Translations under genes and position numbers: made by a program
Shown: piece by piece, positions 24,482-36,219 of the stretch
How the letters are laid out: each line of letters starts with the position of its first letter
Numbering within the stretch: the first letter of the stretch is position 1
Assembly: GCA_963853835.1 (NCBI GenBank)
Contig: OY970822.1
Span: 12,277,501-12,341,500 of the forward strand
Direction: 5' to 3'
From: Calendula officinalis
Lineage: Eukaryota; Streptophyta; Magnoliopsida; Asterales; Asteraceae
Length of the DNA stretch: 64,000 nt
The notes under the pieces: model-generated
Seen by the model: the letters and a program-made list of their open reading frames with translations, nothing else
The model's database searches: none
Told to the model about the DNA's origin: nothing

Positions 24482-27457
24482 GTGCAGAGCATTCAGATCC
24501 CAGAAGAAGGAAGAACATGGCACATTGATAGTGGATGCTCAAGGCACATGACTGGAAATCTGCAAATTCTTAAAGATTTCAAGTTATTTGATGGAGGATA
24601 TGTGGCCTTTGGTGAGAACCCAAAGGGAGGTAAGATTACAGGTAAAGGTACTGTTACTAATGGCAAAATTACCTTTGATGATGTATTTTATGTAGCTGAA
24701 CTAAAATACAATCTAGTCAGTGTGTCTCAAGTTTGTGATAAAAAGAACAAAATTCTTTTCACAGACATTGAGTGCATCATTCTTTCTCCTGATTTTATTT
24801 TAGATGAAAAATATGTTGTTTTAAGAACTCCAAGGAGAAACAATGTGTATTTCCTGGATATAGGGGGAGAACTCATTTCTTCAAATGAGGTCAACTGTTT
24901 TATATCCAAGGCAAACACCACTGAATCAGAACTATGGCATAGAAGGATGTGTCACACTAATTTCAAAAACATGAACAATTTAGTAAAAAGAAATTTGGTC
25001 ATTGGACGACCTCAAAAACAATTCATGTGTGATCATCATTGTGTTGCATGCCTAAAAGGTAAACAACACAAAACTTCTCATAATTCCAAATCTGTGAATT
25101 CTATTTATGTTCCTTTACAACTCTTACATATGGACCTATTTGGACCTACAAATGTAATGAGTATTGGAAAGAAACAATATTGTATTGTTATTACTGATGA
25201 CTTTTCCAGATATACATGGGTTTTCTTTCTCAGGACAAAGGATGAAACAAGTGAACTCATAAAAAACTTAATTGTTAAACTGGAGAATACATCTGATCAA
25301 AAAGTTAAAGCCATAAGATGTGATAATGACACAGAATTTAAAAATGCTAACTTAATTAACTTTTGTGATCTTAAAGGTATTGACAGGCAATACAGCTCAC
25401 CTAGAACTCCACAACAAAATGGTGTAGATGAAAGAAGAAATAGAACCATCATAGAAGCAGCAAGATCAATGCTAGCAGATTCAAAGTTACCAATCACTTT
25501 TTGGGCTGAAGCTGTTAATACTGCCTGCTATGTTCAGAACAGAGTATTAATAGTGAAGCCACATTTTAAAACACCATATGAACTTTTTAATAAAAGAAAA
25601 CCCTCTATAAGTTTTTTAAAATCATTTTCTTGTCCTTGTACTATTCTGATTACAAGAGAACAAATTGGTAAATTTGACTGCAAAGCTGATGATGGAATCT
25701 TTGTGGGATACTCTACTCAAAGCAAATCATACAGAGTATTCAACAAGAGATTAAGGATAATTGAAGAAAGCATCAATGTATCCTTTAATGAAAATGTTCC
25801 TAATGAACAAGGAAATGGTCCAGATTGGCTATTTAACATAGACAATCTAACCAAATCCTTTAACTCTAACATGGATTTAAATGCAGGTGATTCAACTTGT
25901 CACACTCAAAAGGAAGGAACATCATCTGTTAATACTGGTCAAGAAAATATGAGATACATAATAGTTGATACTGCTCCCACAGTTAATACTGAGGACAGTA
26001 ATAACTCAAATTCTGGAACCAGTAGTAACTCTGAGAATGAGGACAGTAGTAATTCAAATACTACTGGTACCAGTAATAGTACTCAAAATACTACTGGTCC
26101 TAGCAATAACCTAAATTCTCAAGATACTACTGATACCAGTAACAACAACAATACTACTGATCTCAATGAAAATAATAGCAGTAGTAATTCTGACCAAGAT
26201 GATGATGAACCAAACATCAATGACAATGAAGGATCACTAGAGGAGCAATTGCCTGAGACAAATGAGTCCAACCTTGAAAATCAACTAGTAGTTGACAGAG
26301 CTACAACTACAAGGACTCAGAAGAACCATCCATTAGACCTTGTTCTAAGTGATGTTAACTCACCACTGCAAACAAGAAGCAAGTTAAATAAAAGCTTAAC
26401 TGCAAACATGTGTAACATAAGTTTAATTGCTAATGAATGTATGTTTGAATGCTTTCTGTCTCAGGATGAACCAAAGAAGATCCAACAAGCAATGAAGGAC
26501 TCAAACTGGATTGAGGCAATGCAAGAAGAACTCCTTCAATTCAAGTTACAAGCTGTTTGGACACTTGTACCTCTACCCAAAGGAAAAAGAGCCATTGGAA
26601 CAAGATGGATCTTTAGAAACAAGAAAGATGAAAGAGGTATAGTGATCAAGAACAAAGCCAGACTTGTAGCCCAAGGATACACTCAAGAAGAAGGAATAGA
26701 CTATGATGAAGTATATGCTCCTGTTGCTAGAATTGAAGCAATAAGAATATTCCTAGCATATGCTTCATTCAAAAAGTTCAAAGTTTATCAAATGGATGTG
26801 AAGAGTGCATTCCTATATGGGAAGATTGAAGAAGATGTCTATGTCTGCCAACCTCCAGGTTTTGAAGATCCAAAACATGGTGATTATGTGTTCAAATTGG
26901 ATAAAGCTCTGTATGGCCTACATCAGGCACCAAGAGCATGGTATGACACATTATCATCATATCTATTGAAGAATAACTTTAAAAGAGGAGCCATTGACAA
27001 AACTTTGTTTACAAAGAAAGTCAAAGATGATATACTACTGGTACAAATCTATGTAGATGATATCATCTTTGGTTCAACCAATGATTTATTATGCAAAGAA
27101 TTTGAAGAACTGATGCAGATTAAATTCAAGATGAGCTCTATGGGTCCAATGAATTTCTTCCTTGGACTCCAAGTCAGTCAAAGAACAGATGGTATTTTGA
27201 TAAACCAATCAAAATATGTCAAGGACATCTTGGAGAAGTTTGATATGAAAGACTGTAAAAGTGCAAGTACACCAATGGAAACACACAAACACCTACATCC
27301 TGATGTTGAGGGGGAGGATGTAGATGAACACTTATATAGATCAATGATAGGATCTTTGATGTACTTAACTGCATCAAGACCTGACATTATGTATAGTGTT
27401 TGTGTGTGTGCAAGATATCTTCACTTCGATTTGCTAAAACCTCTCGACAAACCCTAA
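24482..27457 (+). CDS. Copia pol of element 3: protease, integrase, reverse transcriptase; RNase H missing
   Basis: Open for 991 codons. The order is aspartic protease with the DSG site (WHIDSGCSRHMTG), GAG-pre-integrase zinc domain (ELWHRRMCH...CVACLKGK), and integrase core with Asp in LLHMDLFGPT, Asp in RCDNDTEF and Glu in QQNGVDERRNR. A long Asn/Ser/Thr linker (about 25,870-26,260) follows, then RT with NKARLVAQGYTQEEG, YQMDVKSAF and YVDD in IYVDDIIFGST. The linker is where many ACTACTG motifs sit. After CVCARY at about 27,414 the frame leaves the family pattern and stops at 27455-27457. The end of RT and all of RNase H are absent. No ATG is used at 24482; such pol regions are normally expressed as part of gag-pol. 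The lineage is SIRE by RT signature. Confidence 0.92.
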   Translation: MQSIQIPEEGRTWHIDSGCSRHMTGNLQILKDFKLFDGGYVAFGENPKGGKITGKGTVTNGKITFDDVFYVAELKYNLVSVSQVCDKKNKILFTDIECIILSPDFILDEKYVVLRTPRRNNVYFLDIGGELISSNEVNCFISKANTTESELWHRRMCHTNFKNMNNLVKRNLVIGRPQKQFMCDHHCVACLKGKQHKTSHNSKSVNSIYVPLQLLHMDLFGPTNVMSIGKKQYCIVITDDFSRYTWVFFLRTKDETSELIKNLIVKLENTSDQKVKAIRCDNDTEFKNANLINFCDLKGIDRQYSSPRTPQQNGVDERRNRTIIEAARSMLADSKLPITFWAEAVNTACYVQNRVLIVKPHFKTPYELFNKRKPSISFLKSFSCPCTILITREQIGKFDCKADDGIFVGYSTQSKSYRVFNKRLRIIEESINVSFNENVPNEQGNGPDWLFNIDNLTKSFNSNMDLNAGDSTCHTQKEGTSSVNTGQENMRYIIVDTAPTVNTEDSNNSNSGTSSNSENEDSSNSNTTGTSNSTQNTTGPSNNLNSQDTTDTSNNNNTTDLNENNSSSNSDQDDDEPNINDNEGSLEEQLPETNESNLENQLVVDRATTTRTQKNHPLDLVLSDVNSPLQTRSKLNKSLTANMCNISLIANECMFECFLSQDEPKKIQQAMKDSNWIEAMQEELLQFKLQAVWTLVPLPKGKRAIGTRWIFRNKKDERGIVIKNKARLVAQGYTQEEGIDYDEVYAPVARIEAIRIFLAYASFKKFKVYQMDVKSAFLYGKIEEDVYVCQPPGFEDPKHGDYVFKLDKALYGLHQAPRAWYDTLSSYLLKNNFKRGAIDKTLFTKKVKDDILLVQIYVDDIIFGSTNDLLCKEFEELMQIKFKMSSMGPMNFFLGLQVSQRTDGILINQSKYVKDILEKFDMKDCKSASTPMETHKHLHPDVEGEDVDEHLYRSMIGSLMYLTASRPDIMYSVCVCARYLHFDLLKPLDKP

Positions 27458-27520
27458 CTTACGATCAAAAACACTTCATCAGCAACAAAAATTCTTACTC
27501 GTTTCTCAAAATCAACAACA

Positions 27521-30500
27521 ATGGCAACTCTACAATCTCTCAATGTTCAAACAGATCTCAAATATTCAGAGTTCCACAATATGTGTGCGTTTCTACGCAA
27601 TCCAGATGGTACAAAAGACTTTCGACCAATCGTTCAATTCTTAAAGAACTCATACATTAAGTTCGCTTTAACTGTGAAACCGAAAGCCTATCAACAACAC
27701 TTGGTCGATTTCTGGACCAATGCTGAAAGAACAGAAGGTGCAACTGTACCTATGATAAAATCATCGGTGGATGGAAAGACGGTCACAATCACTGAACAAT
27801 CTATTCGACACCATCTACAACTACATGATGATGCAGGTATGTTTACACTTCCTAAGGAATTCATTGCTGAAACTTTAAATAAAATGGGTTATGAGGGAAG
27901 ACTTAACATAGTAACTTTTCAAAAGGGTCTTCTCTCCCCACAATGGAAATTTCTTGTACATACTATTCAGCATTGTATTTCTCCTAAAAGAAGTACTTGG
28001 AATGAGTTTAATAAGGCAATAGCCTCTGCTATTGTCTGTTTATGCACAGACCAAGTATTTAATTTTTCATACATGATTTTTGAAGGTATGTTGGGAAATC
28101 TTAGTTCCCCAAAGTTTTTAATGTATCCCAGATTTCTCCAACATATCATAAACTGTGAATTACAAAACTTGTCAACTCCCGAAAATATTTTTATCATTCC
28201 TGAGTTGAACAAGAAAGTTTTCTCTAATATGAGAAAACAATTTAAATTTTCGGGTAAGGAAACCCCTTTGTTTCCTAATATGATCAAAGATCAACCACTA
28301 CTTGGAGAAGGTTCAATGATAGATACAACCCAAATTGAACCTCAACCCACTCCATCACCCCCACATGCAGCCCAAACACCACCCTAAATAGTCACTCAAA
28401 CACCCACAAATATAGAAGTCCTGAATGTGTCCCAGGAACTTGAAATAAATCCTCAGAGTGCTACTCTTCACTCTGTGGAAGACCTGCCCAATGTCACCCA
28501 AAATATATCCACAATCTATAAAAGAAAGAAAACATCTTTAAAGGACACCAGGGGACAAATCGAGTCACACCCCAGGCTCAAAGAGTTGTCCTCCAAGGAA
28601 GAGAGAGGACACGAGGCGAGGGCTTTCACTACTGATGCCCCAAAGGTGGGTGCACAGGACAGTGAAAACATCTCTAGGACCCAGACCTCGGCAACTTTAA
28701 GTGATGACTCATTTGAGGAGTTACTTAAAGGACCCCGGTGCCAAGAAACCACAAGGGGGGGCATTTCTGCTTCTTCTAGGAAGAAGAGGATGTCTAAACA
28801 ACCCAATGAATCACCAAGAAGTGATGAGGGTAGATCTATGGATTTGACGGAAAGGATGGAAAACCTTAAAGCCAATGTACCAGTCCGTGAGCCCGATGAT
28901 CTTGCTAGATGGAGTGAGGGCAGTATTAAAACCAAACAATTGACGGATAAAGTGGATTCTCTTGAATCTACTGTACAAGATTGTCTTAAATATCTCACAA
29001 ATCAGGGGAAAACTATTGTAGTAATGAAAAGGCATGTCAATACCATCAACAAAAGGATGAGGTTTTATGAGCATAGGCTTCATCAACAACTAAAATCATA
29101 AGGAAATTAAAGAAGAAGCTTGATGATAGTGAGGCTCCTCCAGTTGAGCTCACTAAGGGGGAGAAGGATAATATTCAAACAATGATTGATGAATCCATTG
29201 CAGCAGCAGCATCCTCTCTCCTAAATCTAAAAGAAACAACTATTGATGAAGGCCAAGAAAAGATGGATGTTCATGATGAGCCTACTACTACTGCTCCTAT
29301 GGAAGAACAAACTCAACAAGAAGTATCAGTAGTAACTCCTACTACTGATATCATAGCAGTAGTAAGTCAGGAAGAGGAAATAAAAGCAACAAATACTACT
29401 GATGCCCTATCAGTAGTAACTCCTGAAGTCACACCAGTAGTAACTACTTTGGTTACTACTGAAGAGGAAGAACTGCAACTCCCAAAGTTAATTGAAAGGG
29501 AAAGACATGTCATTATCTCCAAACCACCAACTCCTAATCAACCACTTATCATACCTGACATTGATGATAATGTGAATTGGTTTGAGGTAGATGAATGTAC
29601 ACTTCCTCCACACCCTAAAATTTTATCAGAAGATCAACTACATTTGTTTTATCCAAAACTTCTGATTTTGGGTGTACCTGATATGAAATACACTCCACCT
29701 CCACCATCTGCATGTATTGGAAAAGGAAAGGAAGTTTATGATGAAGACTATCCAAACAGAGCCTTAGGTCACCAAATGGTGAACAAAATTAATCATGTCA
29801 GATCAGAAAAGCAGTCTAGATAGAGGGTAAAACACAAGAAATTTTTGGAGAAAGTGGAGATGTATCAAGCTCTTGAGGAGAATAAAAAGAAGAAAACTCA
29901 AGAAGCAAAATTACCTGTTCAAATAGAAAATGCTCAGATAGAAGCTCAAAAAGCAGAATTCAAGAGGCTCAGAAAAGTTGAAGAAGAACATATACAATGT
30001 CTTGAATACTTAGTATCTGAATGCAAAAGAACTAAAAGTGATTTAACAGATGATGTATTTGAACAGAAGGCCAATATGATTGAATTTTTGAAATCTAAAG
30101 GGCTTAGTGCAAAGTCTCTTGGCAGAATGAAGATGATTACTATTATAGACAAATATTGCACTGCTAAGAAGAAGGATTTGGCTGAACAAGAAGCAGAAGA
30201 AGAAAAGAAGTCAAAAGAATTAATTCCAATCAGTCCAACATTAATCAAAGCTGGTAGTATATCAACTACTGGTGATTCTTCAACTCCCCAATCAAAGAAG
30301 AGAAAAGCTATTACTCAAGAACAGAGCTCTAAAAAGAAGTTAAAAACAGAACAAAACATACATGTTCTTGAAGTGCCCGTTGCTCCCTTGCAGAACAATC
30401 CAATCATCAATTGGAGGGTTATGCAGAACAATGTGATAGAGATCATAAGGGAAGATAAAATTGTACAAAGATTTACTGGATGGTTACCATTGATCAGTTC

Positions 30501-30948
30501 ATGTTCTAGAAGTGATGTAATCAAGCTTCTGATCATTGGAAAACCAAGAATGACAAAGAAATCATGGAAAGAGTCTGGTGCTGGATACTTAACAACAATG
30601 ATAGATGCTGCATTTTATCCAGACAATTACCCAGAACAATTTACAGATCCAGGAAATGTTTATGCTTGGAATGTCATTCCTACTGCCAATATGTATTTCT
30701 TTGAAAAATCAGGCAAAGTATGTGAGCTATATTTATATGAAAAAGAATATCCACATTCTGAGAAGACTATGTATCAGATATTCACAAATACAATGATGAT
30801 GCCATATGATGCTGTTATGTTTCAGAACAAGTTAACTTATTTCACAAAAAGAAACAGCAAATACATCATTGAGCAAAGACATCAACAGAATCAAAGAACT
30901 TTGGAGAAAAGAAAGAAAGAAGAAGAAGAAAAAAAGAAACTTATGTGA
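27521..30948 (+). pseudogene. Extra 3' ORF (aORF) of element 3, split by stops and a frameshift
   Basis: ATG at 27521 starts MATLQSLNVQTDLKYSEFHN, a protein type that I recall following pol in Asteraceae copia elements and that databases often give misleading host-protein names. The first part (27521-28387) is globular, with segments such as LLSPQWKFLVHTIQH and KFLMYPRFLQHII. It ends at an in-frame TAA (28385-28387), after which the same frame continues to 29101. A shift near 29,095 continues the trace to 29823 (stop at 29821-29823) and then to 30948. The later parts are charged, partly coiled-coil (29,850-30,230), with a folded segment around 30,390-30,860. It lies where some SIRE elements carry an envelope-like ORF, but I see no signal peptide or membrane segment. 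Function unknown. Confidence 0.8.
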
Positions 30949-30980
30949 TTGAAAAGGAATCAATAAGTTTAGGGGGAGAT

Positions 30981-31622
30981 TGTTGGAACAAAATCACAGA
31001 TCAACTTAATACTGATGCTGCAGTTAGTACTGATCATGATTATTACTGATGAATGTTATGCTTAGTACTGATGGGGCAGAATTACTTATTACTGATGAAG
31101 TTGATACTTGTGAAGTCTATAACTTAGTTACTACTGATCAAAGCATATTGAAGATACTACTGATCAATAGTAGTTACTACTGACGATGGTTTTGGACTTA
31201 CTACTGGTCACCAGACTTACTACTGACGATGCTTATTTACTACTGGTGATTGCAGATTACTACTGATATACGATTTGGAAGCAAATCAAGTCCGAGATCT
31301 TCGTAGAGATAGTTATAGAATGTAATTCAATGTATATCTTTATAATTCGAATGTAAATCAAGTCCTAGAATAACTAGGGTAAATAGTTTAGCTTCAAGGA
31401 CTATTATAAATAGTTCCTTACGAATTGTAAACGTACGTGTGTATTGTGAATCAATAATATACATTGAAGCTTTTTGTGAAACTGTGTTCTTAATATTTAC
31501 GTATATTGTTTTACAATTCATCGTTCTTAAACATATTGATATAGTGTTGATCCGCTGCAACTTCTATTATCAATTAGATCTAAGGTGTTTATTAACTCGT
31601 TCATAGTTAATCGATCCTGACA
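30981..31622 (+). repeat. 3' LTR of element 3
   Basis: Direct repeat of 21233-21873 with four or five differences. Instead of flanking host DNA it is followed by a second primer-binding site (31625-31636) and leader. Confidence 0.9.
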
Positions 31623-32077
31623 AGTGGTATCAGAGCATATTGGTTCTAGATCTACTAATTTCAAGAACAACAAAAAGTTTTAATCTTTAAAACACACACA
31701 CATTATTAATCATGACTGATAATAATGAAAGCACTCAAGCCAACAAAATCCCTATACTCACTCCCAATAACTTTGGGATGTGGAAGAATCGTATTAAGCA
31801 ATACATGCTTATTACAGATTACTCCATGTGGGAAGTTGTCATGGAAGGCAACAAAACTGGTCCTGGTCAAGCAAGCAGCTCTGCAACTGAAGCAGACAAA
31901 CTTAAATGTGAGAAGGAGAAGAAAGACAAAGGCATCGAACTCAAAACTCTAAGCACTCTCTTACTAGCCATTCCTAATGACTATCAACATCTCTTTGTTG
32001 AATATGATGATGCAAAGGTGCTATGGCAAGCATTAGAGAAGAGATTCGTTGGCACCAAGAGTACCAAGAGGAACATG
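31623..32077 (+). pseudogene. Truncated second leader and gag start after element 3
   Basis: This repeats 21874-22328 almost perfectly: primer-binding site, leader, and the gag ATG (31712) with the first 122 or so codons. Identity stops abruptly after GAACATG at 32077. The order LTR-interior-LTR-interior' is what tandem recombination between two copies, followed by loss of the rest, would leave. Confidence 0.9.
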
Positions 32078-32162
32078 TTAATATATCAAGCCGTTCAAAC
32101 AAAAAAAAAATACAAAGTAACACGACCAAAGTCGTCAAGCATTATGTATCCGTTGTGGATCA
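32078..32162. other. Unassigned 85 bp junction segment
   Basis: Sequence between the break in the second gag copy and the start of element 4. It is neither element 3 nor element 4 sequence. It contains an A10 run and ends GATCA, which is the left flank of element 4. Confidence 0.6.
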
Positions 32163-32509
32163 TGTTAGATCATATACAACTAAGATTGAGCTAATTCATG
32201 ATGATTCAAGGTGAGAAATAGAAGATTTGTTTAAGTGTGTGTGTGTGTTCTTGGTGTTTGAGTGTGTGTGAGTTAGTTGAGAGAGATGGAGGGAATATTG
32301 GAGCTTTCAAAATGGTTAATCAATTAATGTGAGGAAAGCTTACAAATTAAGCCTAAAAACAAGGTATTTATACCTCATTACTAAACATGCTTAATTACCC
32401 TCTAATTAAGCATAACCCATTTGACTAAGACTAATGACTAGCTTCAAACTATTACAACTTGTCATTTCTAGTCCCTAAACTAATTGATACAATACAAATG
32501 GTCCTAACA
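32163..32509 (-). repeat. 3' LTR of element 4
   Basis: On the plus strand it begins TGTTAGATC and ends CCTAACA; on the minus strand it starts TGTTAGGACCATTT like element 2. It carries an 11 bp and a 4 bp insertion relative to 40304-40635. Confidence 0.9.
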
Positions 32510-32950
32510 ATCTCCCCCTTTGTATCAATAGTTTGAATTAGCCTGTTCTTGAAATCTTCTTCTCTAGCAAAGTCTGAAACTGAATTAATCGTTTAAGTAG
32601 TTTTGATGTAGTATTAGTTTCAGCTTTTGATAATCAGATAAGAATAAAACTTTTAATCGGATTTTCAACCAATATAAAGTATCTCAGAAGATTTCATGGA
32701 GTCTTGACTTAATTTGTATTGATCATTATCCAATCTCCCTCTTTTCGAACTTTTAGAACTACATCCCTGTATTCCTTCAAACGAGTATATTTAAAAATTT
32801 GAAAATTCTGGAAATGAAACATCTGTATGGTAAGAATTTGACTAGGATTTAGAAATGCTGGGGATTTAGTTTTTGGATAGAGATTTGTGAGGATGGGATA
32901 ATGATGGTTTTGAATTATGTAAAGAATGATTTGAAAGTTAAAGGTTTTGA

Positions 32951-33760
32951 ATGTGTGTGTGTGTATGAATGTTTGTATATAGGAAAAAAAATGATATATA
33001 CATTTAAGAATTGAATGAATGTGGATAATATGTATTTTGTATGATACAAAAGATTTGAACAGTTTTGCTTTTGTATGGATATGGTTGTTATAGAATCTGG
33101 AAAGAATGATTTATACGATTAGATTTTGGATGGATATGAATGTGAATTTTTGGTTTGGATATAATGATTTGTCAGTTTAAGATTTAAAATGGAAATGTAG
33201 AGGATTTGTGAGAAATTTCTGAAGATAAGTCAGTTGAATGAATGTGTGTGTGTGTATGAATGTTTGTATATAGGAAAAAAAATGATATATACATTTAAGA
33301 ATTGAATGAATGTGGATAATATGTATTTTGTATGATACAAAAGATTTGATTTTGAATGATTTATACGATTAGATTTTGGATGGATATGAATGTGAATTTT
33401 TGGTTTGGATATAATGATTTGTCAGTTTAAGATTTAAAATGGAAATGTAGAGGATTTGTGAGAAATTTCTGAAGATAAGTCAGTTGAATGAATGTGTGTG
33501 TGTGTATGAATGTTTGTATATAGGAAAAAAAATGATATATACATTTAAGAATTGAATGAATGTGGATAATATGTATTTTGTATGATACAAAAGATTTGAA
33601 CAGTTTTGCTTTTGTATGGATATGGTTGTTATAGAATCTGGAAAGAATGATTTATACGATTAGATTTTGGATGGATATGAATGTGAATTTTTGGTTTGGA
33701 TATAATGATTTGTCAGTTTAAGATTTAAAATGGAAATGTAGAGGATTTGTGAGAAATTTT
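32951..33760. repeat. Three tandem copies of a 250-290 bp unit in element 4
   Basis: Units start at 32951, 33242 and 33492 with ATGTGTGTGTGTGTATGAAT. The middle unit lacks about 40 bp present in the first and third. The corresponding part of element 2 (20,280-20,700) shows a single copy, so the expansion is specific to element 4. Each unit starts with a (GT)n run, a likely slippage or recombination seed. Confidence 0.85.
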
Positions 33761-36039
33761 TGGTTTCGATTTATGAACTTTGATAATTGTTGTTTAGGAT
33801 AAAACATTGATGAAGTTTACGCTCCCCCTCAAACAAACAATTATTCTTCAACAAATCTTCTTCGGTTTCTTGTTTACTCCCCCTTAATCTGTGCATATTA
33901 CTTTTTGATGTGGAGTAAACTGGGCTAATATATTCTCTTAAGCCTTGTAAGCATTTTTCTTCATAAACTGAACTTCTTAATAAATTTTCTCCCCCTCATG
34001 ATGATTAAGAATTATCGGAATCATCATGAAAAATATGAAGTTCGTCGAGGTGTAATGAAGAAAATCTTCTAAGCCCATGAATACAAATGTGATAAAGAAT
34101 GATTTATGCATCTTTTGAATGAATCAAGATACATCACATTGTATAATCGAAAATCGAACCGAAGATGATGATATAGATATCCGATTAAATCATTTAACAT
34201 TTAATCGCAATGATCGAATTAAGTCGGGAAAACCGGGATCACATAGATTACCCGTTAACACAAACGGTTACACAAACTGTGTGACCTACGTTCAGTGTTG
34301 GAATAGATGTTAGCACTGGTAGGATTTCCATTCAATCATCGTGGAATACCAAGAACGTTGGTATCACTATGAATGTTCCGGCTTTATCACAAAGATAAGC
34401 TTGGTATTATGCCTTGTGTCCTAAAAGTGTATTTCGGTTCTAGACTCAATTAGTGGATAAACGAAGGCGAGGATTGGAGAGGCTTGTCCTCTGTTTCAAT
34501 ATCAACAATCTCCAAGTGAGATGTCGATAGCATATGAGATAGTCTCCGTGGAAATGAAACAAGTACTTTTTAAGAAATACTTGAGTGGCTGGGGGGGTTG
34601 TGCATTGCATCACTGGGTCCATGATGTCTATTTCAATATCAGAGAGCAACACATGCAATCTGATAGAGACGTGGCTACCCGGCTTTTATTAGTTTGGAAA
34701 GGGTTTTTCGTTTTCTTTAACTCTGTCACACCCTCCTCACTCAAGCTTACTTTTTCATATTCGACTACACCCTCATTTCAGTTTACCATGTTTAGCTGAA
34801 TTGCACCCCATACTACATTCCCCCTCTCAAATTTTATCTCAGCGCACCCCAATCAAGATCCTGTGATACTTGATTCTGCTCACCTAGACCTATGTACCCT
34901 TACATATTGTCCTATATTGTAGGTGGCTCCTGGGGAAGATCATGCCGGTTATAGCAGATCATAGAAGTAATTTGAGAGTGAACTATAACGCTCATGTGCA
35001 AACAATCAGCATATATGATGTTACTTTGTAGGAATAACATGGATTTTTCATCGGAAAAGTAAGTGTATCCGGCATAAGTTGTTGCCTTTATGATATAAAA
35101 GTTTAGGCACAGCAACTTGAACAAATTAGGAAAAACCGGACTCACAGAGAGTACCTGTTAACACACGGTATGAATCGATAGTCGTTTGCACAACAGTGGA
35201 TTCAAATGTGTGACATGCAGATAGAGTTGGCGCGATTTTAGCTCTAGCAGGATTTACACTCAATCCTCGTGAAACACCAGATCGTGATGCCTCTATGAGT
35301 GTTCCGATGAATATACGGAGATTCATATTCAATAGTGTATGTGTCCTAAATTGGAAATATTTGGCGGTGAGATCTAGACACATTGTGCATTCAAATGAAG
35401 ACGTAACCCGGGGCAGAAGGTTAAAATTTCAATACCAACATACTCCAAATGAGCAGTCGATAGATTATGTGCTACGTCCCCTAATGAATTGAAACAAATT
35501 CCTTTTAAGAGGAATCTGAGTAGTTGGTGGTGGAGTGCAAATGCTAGACTGGGTCAGTTAAGTCTGGTGAATCATTCAACGCATGAAGGATCACAAATTT
35601 GTGAGTTTGCCCGGTTTATTGTCGGTTTGGATGCACTCAAAGGTGTGTTTTCTTGATATTATCATGTTTTCACATCACCTTGCACTCACCTATATCTATA
35701 CCCTAGACTTATACCCTCACATTTACCAATTTTGGCTAAAAAAATATTTCCCTGGGAAGGTAAGGCCGGTTCTGGCAAACCATGGGAAGGTATTGTCGTT
35801 TGATAAAAAAAATGTAGCATTAAAAAAAATATTCAAACGGGTATAAAAGTTTTGATATTAGAAAGTTTCTCCCCCTGTAAATACTAATTCTCCCCCTAGA
35901 ATTAATATTTCTCCCCCTCGACAAAATAAAGAATGAAAATTTACAGATTTAGAGGAGTGGGAAAGAATTTTTACAGTTACGTGAAAAACTGGTTAAGAGC
36001 GGGTTTCAAGCTGATGTACTTGAAAGCCATATCTTTTAA
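33761..36039 (-). other. 3' non-coding region of element 4
   Basis: Reverse-complement counterpart of 15,740-20,280 of element 2, including internal CCCCCTC/CCCCCTT tracts at about 33,822, 33,882, 33,992, 35,871, 35,892 and 35,914. The uninterrupted site of the element 2 solo LTR is at about 35,524-35,545. No protein domain was recognised. Confidence 0.65.
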
Positions 36040-36205
36040 AAAACGGGTCATACACGGAATTGTGTAAGAGCCATCTAGATGTAGCTCGAGTTATACACTG
36101 AAATGTGTATAAGTCATTTAGATAAAGCGCGAGTTATACACTGAAATGTGTATAAGTCATTATATTGAAGCACGAGTTATATACTAAAGTGTATATAAGT
36201 CATTC
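36040..36205 (-). repeat. Tandem hairpin repeats in element 4
   Basis: About three and a half units of GAGTTATACACTGAAATGTG followed by TATAAGTC, each able to fold with TTATACAC against GTGTATAA. They are the counterpart of 15648-15735, lying between the coding remnant and the 3' non-coding region. Confidence 0.75.
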
Positions 36206-36219
36206 TCCTGCAAAACAAA

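Larger units (their letters stand above)
21233..31622 (+). mobile_element. Element 3: SIRE-like copia element with extra 3' ORF
   Basis: A 10.39 kb element with LTRs of 641 and 642 bp that differ at only four or five positions, so its insertion is recent. The primer-binding site TGGTATCAGAGC is at 21876-21887 and the polypurine tract AGGGGGAGAT at 30971-30980. Coding order is gag (two frameshifts), protease-integrase-RT, no RNase H, then a long extra ORF with breaks. The 7-mer ACTACTG and its complement occur about 40 times in LTRs and interior. The element abuts element 2 on the left. On the right it continues into a second leader and gag start (31623-32077), so no ordinary target duplication can be read. 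Confidence 0.92.

Noticed and set aside
32114..32124. AAAGTAACACG shared with the left flank of element 2 (12250-12260), suggesting that the 85 bp junction is displaced host DNA
   Set aside because: Only 11 bases match and the surroundings do not align; too weak to build a rearrangement on.
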